Source: JACCZP01 sp050997195 (GTDB taxonomy: Bacteria; Actinomycetota; Thermoleophilia; Solirubrobacterales; Thermoleophilaceae). From it: a stretch of 8,440 bases of DNA. Shown here piece by piece: positions 6,472 through 8,440 of the stretch (position 1 is its first letter; every line of letters begins with the position of its first letter). The stretch is taken from assembly GCA_050997195.1 (NCBI GenBank), contig JBPCRE010000185.1:1-8440 (forward strand). The letters run 5' to 3'. A model generated the notes under the pieces. The model was not told the origin of the DNA and searched no databases. It saw only the letters and a list, made by a program, of their open reading frames with translations. The translations under genes and the position numbers were made by a program.

Positions 6472-7090
6472 CCTCGACCTCCTTCTTCCAGATCGGCGCC
6501 TCGGCCTTGATGCGATCGATCAGCTCGCGCGCGCCGGCGAAGGCCTCGTCGCGGTGGGGCGCGGACACGGCCACGATCACGCTCGGCTCCGAGAGCGGCA
6601 CGGCTCCCACGCGGTGCTCGGCGGCGGCGCGGCAGAGCCCGTGGCGCTCGAGCGTCTCGGCCACGATGGCCGCGATGCGCTCCTCGGCCATCTCCACGTA
6701 GGCCTCGTAGTCGAGGCGCTCCACGTCCCGGGTCACGCCCGTGAACGTGACCACCGCGCCCGCGCGCGAGTCCCTGACGAGAGCGGCCAGCGCCTCGAGG
6801 GAGAGCGGCTCCTCGCTGACCCGCGCGTGGACGGTGCCGACGGCCGCCTCGCCTCCGCTCACCGGCGGGACGAGGGCGAGCTCGTCCCCGGCGCCGAGCA
6901 CGCGATCGTCGCGGGCGTACTCACGGTTCACCGCCATGACCAGGGGGATCTCCGGCGGGGCCACGGGACCGAGGGCGGCCACGGCGTCGCTCACCCTCGC
7001 GCCGTCGGGCAGCTCGAGGGTGACCTCGCTCGCCCCGGCGCGCTCGCGCAGCATCGCGAACAGGCGGATGGTGACCTCCATCGAAGCCAT
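6434..7090 (-). CDS. Molybdopterin synthase, MoaD-MoaE fusion
   Basis: Both subunits of molybdopterin synthase in one 218-residue chain; the enzyme inserts two sulfurs into cyclic pyranopterin monophosphate. Residues 4-80 are MoaD (MEVTIRLFAMLRERAG..., DELALVPPVSGG), ending in the Gly79-Gly80 that must be a free C-terminus to carry the thiocarboxylate. Residues 81-218 are MoaE: AVVTFTGVTRD (112-122), YEAYVEMA, APHRDEAF with H179-R180, and the lysines K195 and K202 in IKAEAPIWKKE, spaced like the catalytic lysines of E. coli MoaE. The arrangement resembles mycobacterial MoaX, which is cleaved after the Gly-Gly; similar cleavage is inferred here. ATG 7090 is chosen; ATG 7081 (MEVTIRL) starts closer to the family N-terminus and is equally possible. 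Neither has a clear ribosome-binding site. It is the first gene of the selAB operon and overlaps selA. Confidence 0.93.
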   Translation of the reverse strand: MASMEVTIRLFAMLRERAGASEVTLELPDGARVSDAVAALGPVAPPEIPLVMAVNREYARDDRVLGAGDELALVPPVSGGEAAVGTVHARVSEEPLSLEALAALVRDSRAGAVVTFTGVTRDVERLDYEAYVEMAEERIAAIVAETLERHGLCRAAAEHRVGAVPLSEPSVIVAVSAPHRDEAFAGARELIDRIKAEAPIWKKEVEGGEERWVEGTRP

Positions 7091-7134
7091 GCTAGGGAGG
7101 TGGGACGCGAGCTCGCGGCGCAGCGCAGCGCGAC

Positions 7135-7167
7135 GGCGGCTGGACAAGCCACGCGACCGAAGCCGCC
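7135..7167. promoter_or_regulatory. Dyad in the divergent promoter region
   Basis: GGCGGCT (7135-7141) and AGCCGCC (7161-7167) form an inverted repeat with a 19-nt gap in the 104-bp spacer between the moaDE-sel operon and the redoxin gene. It could be a shared operator; in such GC-rich DNA chance is a real alternative. Confidence 0.25.
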
Positions 7168-7181
7168 AGACGGGGCAGGGC

Positions 7182-7187
7182 TACCAT
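7182..7187 (+). promoter_or_regulatory. Possible -10 box for a leaderless redoxin transcript
   Basis: TACCAT fits the actinobacterial TANNNT -10. Exactly 7 nt (TGAACAC) separate it from the ATG at 7195, so transcription could begin at the start codon. No purine-rich ribosome-binding site lies at normal distance, which fits leaderless translation. No -35 was recognised. Confidence 0.4.
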
Positions 7188-7194
7188 TGAACAC

Positions 7195-7695
7195 ATGGGC
7201 AGATCGCTGTACGCGGCGTTGTGGCTGGGCACACTCGCCCTCGTGGCCGCGCTTACCGCCTGCGGCTCCTCGGAGAGCCGCCCCACGGCCGGCCTGCCGA
7301 GCGTCCCGGTGCGCGACTTCGACGGGCCGACCGTTGACCTCGCCTCCCTCTCCCCGCGCGAGAAGCCGCTGCTCGTATGGATCTGGGGCCCCTTCTGAGT
7401 CACCTGCCGCGCCGAGGCGCGGGGGGTCGAGCGGTTCGCTCGGGAGCACAAGCAGGAGGTCGGGGTGCTGGGCATCGCTTCGGAGGCCACCTTCGAGAAC
7501 TCGCTCGCCTTCCGCGAGACCTACGGCACACGCTCGTTCCGCAACGTCTGGGACAAGGATGCGAGCTCCTGGCGGGCCATGCGCGTGTCGGGCACCCCGG
7601 CCGCCGTGCTCTTCGATGCCCGGGGGCACGAGCTCAAGAAGTGGTTCGGGCCATTCGACGAGGCCGAGGTCTTGCGCCTCGCCGCCTCGTCCTGA
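7195..7695 (+). CDS. Selenocysteine-containing TlpA/DsbE-like thioredoxin lipoprotein (in-frame UGA at 7396-7398)
   Basis: A thioredoxin-fold lipoprotein, 166 residues if the TGA at codon 68 is read as selenocysteine. A hydrophobic leader (about 7-20) ends in the lipobox L20-T-A-C23, placing it on the outer face of the membrane. The strand PLLVWIWGPF leads into U68-V-T-C71, then RAEA: this is the TlpA/DsbE active site (W-x-x-W-C-x-x-C-R-x-E-x) with Sec in place of the first Cys. The same frame continues for 98 codons with a full redoxin fold: VGVLGIAS, NVWDKDASSW, the cis-Pro loop GTP135 and VLFDARGHELKKWFG. Apart from C23, C71 is the only cysteine, so U68 and C71 must form the redox pair. 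selA and selB lie divergently next door and ccdA follows 27 nt downstream. A plain nonsense codon is possible but unlikely given the exact position. Likely role: a reductase or peroxide/disulfide-handling protein reduced by CcdA. Confidence 0.9.
7402..7442 (+). promoter_or_regulatory. Candidate bacterial SECIS region after the UGA
   Basis: Two hairpins follow the UGA in the coding sequence. The first pairs CCGCGC (7407-7412) with GCGCGG (7417-7422) around a CGAG loop, extended by ACC/GGT (7402-7404/7425-7427); its loop starts 14 nt after the UGA. The second pairs CGAGCG (7428-7433) with CGCTCG (7437-7442) around a GTT loop, 35 nt after the UGA. SelB-read SECIS elements lie just downstream of UGA with G in the apical loop. 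Which of the two acts cannot be decided by eye. Confidence 0.5.
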
Positions 7696-7722
7696 CCCGC
7701 GCCGGTCCCGGCTGAGCCCCCG

Positions 7723-8440
7723 ATGGTCGACTCGCCCTCCTTCGTCCTCGCCTTCGTGGCCGGCGTGATTTCCTTCGTCTCGCCGTGCTGCCTGCCGCTC
7801 GTGCCCGGCTACCTCGCCGCGGTGTCAGGTCGCAGCGGCGCACCCGCGGCGAGCCCGGCAAGCCCCCGGCGGGTCGATCCGCGGACCCTCGCCGGTGCCG
7901 GTCTGTTCGTGGCGACCTTCTCGGCCATCTTCATCGTGCTCGGGCTGAGCGCCACGGCGCTCGGCGGCCTGCTCTTCGACAACCAGCTCACCCTCCGCAA
8001 GGTGGCGGGCGTGGCCATCATCGCCCTCGGAGTCCTGTTCGTGGCCTCGCTGTTCGTGACCCGCCTGAACCGTGAATGGCGGGTGTCCGGTCTGATCGAG
8101 CGGGCCGGGCGCGGCGGGCCGGTGGTGGCCGGTGCGGCCTTTGCGCTCGCGTGGACGCCGTGCGTGGGCCCGACCCTCGGCGCCATCCTCGGGCTCGCCT
8201 CCACCCAGCAGTCCACCCTGCAGGGCGCGCTCCTGCTGCTCGTGTACTCGGCGGGCCTCGGGCTGCCCTTCCTCTTCGCCGCGGTGGCCTTCGACTCGGC
8301 GCAGCGCAGCTTCGGATGGTTCAAGCGCCACTACGCCGGCATCCAGGCCACCTCCGGCGCGCTGCTCATCGTCATGGGCGTGCTCGTGCTCACCGGCGAG
8401 CTGTTTCGCATCAACATCCAGATCCAGCAGGGCCTCGACG
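7723..8440 (+). CDS. CcdA/DsbD-type thiol-disulfide membrane electron carrier (5' part)
   Basis: Membrane protein of the CcdA (cytochrome c biogenesis, DsbD transmembrane domain) family, which passes electrons from cytoplasmic thioredoxin across the membrane to extracytoplasmic thioredoxins. The window holds 239 residues and ends before a stop codon. Six hydrophobic segments are visible (about 7-34, 57-82, 95-114, 133-160, 166-190, 206-226), the full set for the family, so little can be missing. The two conserved membrane cysteines are in SPC22CLPLVPGYL and TPC147VGPTLGAILG. C23, directly after C22, is an extra cysteine where Val is usual. The loop after the first segment is Ala/Pro/Ser-rich (38-50). 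ATG 7723 is 27 nt after the redoxin stop; no clear ribosome-binding site is visible, so coupling to the redoxin is likely. It is the probable electron donor to the upstream selenoprotein. Confidence 0.93.
   Translation, partial: MVDSPSFVLAFVAGVISFVSPCCLPLVPGYLAAVSGRSGAPAASPASPRRVDPRTLAGAGLFVATFSAIFIVLGLSATALGGLLFDNQLTLRKVAGVAIIALGVLFVASLFVTRLNREWRVSGLIERAGRGGPVVAGAAFALAWTPCVGPTLGAILGLASTQQSTLQGALLLLVYSAGLGLPFLFAAVAFDSAQRSFGWFKRHYAGIQATSGALLIVMGVLVLTGELFRINIQIQQGLD

Noticed and set aside
3353..6510. Long plus-strand open frames opposite selB and selA
   Set aside because: They are His/Gly/Arg-rich antisense frames typical of GC-rich DNA. The minus-strand genes carry clear family motifs throughout.
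7091..7147. A TTG start at 7147 for the MoaD-MoaE fusion
   Set aside because: The added residues do not resemble MoaD and no ribosome-binding site precedes the TTG; ATG 7090 or 7081 fits the family start.
7195..7398. The redoxin gene as a 67-codon ORF, or as a pseudogene broken by a nonsense mutation
   Set aside because: The frame continues intact for 98 codons with conserved thioredoxin features, the TGA replaces precisely the active-site Cys, and selA/selB are next door.
1..8440. CRISPR array, IS transposase, phage genes or toxin-antitoxin pair
   Set aside because: No regularly spaced direct repeats and no transposase, integrase or toxin-like reading frame were seen on either strand.

Overview
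The window is very GC-rich. Codon third positions are dominated by G/C, GTG starts are common, and an ECF sigma factor carries a fused zinc-binding anti-sigma-like domain. Together with a MoaD-MoaE fusion and a lipoprotein redoxin/CcdA pair, this suggests a high-GC actinobacterium, plausibly of the Thermoleophilia/Solirubrobacterales kind. That placement is an inference from style and gene content, not from a marker gene.

Layout. (1) 1-738 (+): the 3' part of a membrane fatty-acid desaturase with all three histidine boxes. (2) 739-946: an intergenic stretch with a short GC hairpin, then a 169-nt segment (782-950) that folds almost end to end into one rod. It has about 70 base pairs, CTAG at both ends and near-perfect terminal inverted repeats, so it is either a MITE-like element or a rod-shaped RNA. 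(3) 947-1237 (-): a GlsB/YeaQ/YmgE-type small membrane protein. (4) 1466-2833 (+): an ECF-like sigma factor with a C-terminal Cys/His zinc motif and a long low-complexity tail. (5) 7090 down to 2860 (-): a compact operon moaD-moaE fusion > selA > selB > DsbA-like protein, with overlaps or a short spacer between genes. Its end faces the sigma gene across a perfect 15-bp hairpin that also encodes the last codons of the DsbA-like protein. (6) 7195-8440 (+), divergent from the operon: a thioredoxin-fold lipoprotein whose active site is interrupted by an in-frame TGA (7396-7398), followed by a CcdA/DsbD-type membrane electron carrier that runs off the window.

The central story is selenocysteine. 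SelA makes Sec-tRNA and SelB delivers it at UGA. Just 105 bp upstream of their operon, reading the other way, lies a gene that makes sense only if its UGA is read as selenocysteine: the TGA sits exactly where the first cysteine of a TlpA/DsbE-like CxxC should be, giving U-V-T-C. The protein has a lipobox and no other cysteine apart from the lipidated one. The next gene is CcdA, the usual source of electrons for such extracytoplasmic thioredoxins. The inferred system is a membrane-anchored selenoprotein redoxin fed by CcdA, made by Sec machinery encoded next door. The molybdopterin synthase fusion at the head of the Sec operon suggests a second link, to Sec/Mo enzymes such as formate dehydrogenase encoded elsewhere. 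selC (tRNA-Sec) and selD are not in the window.
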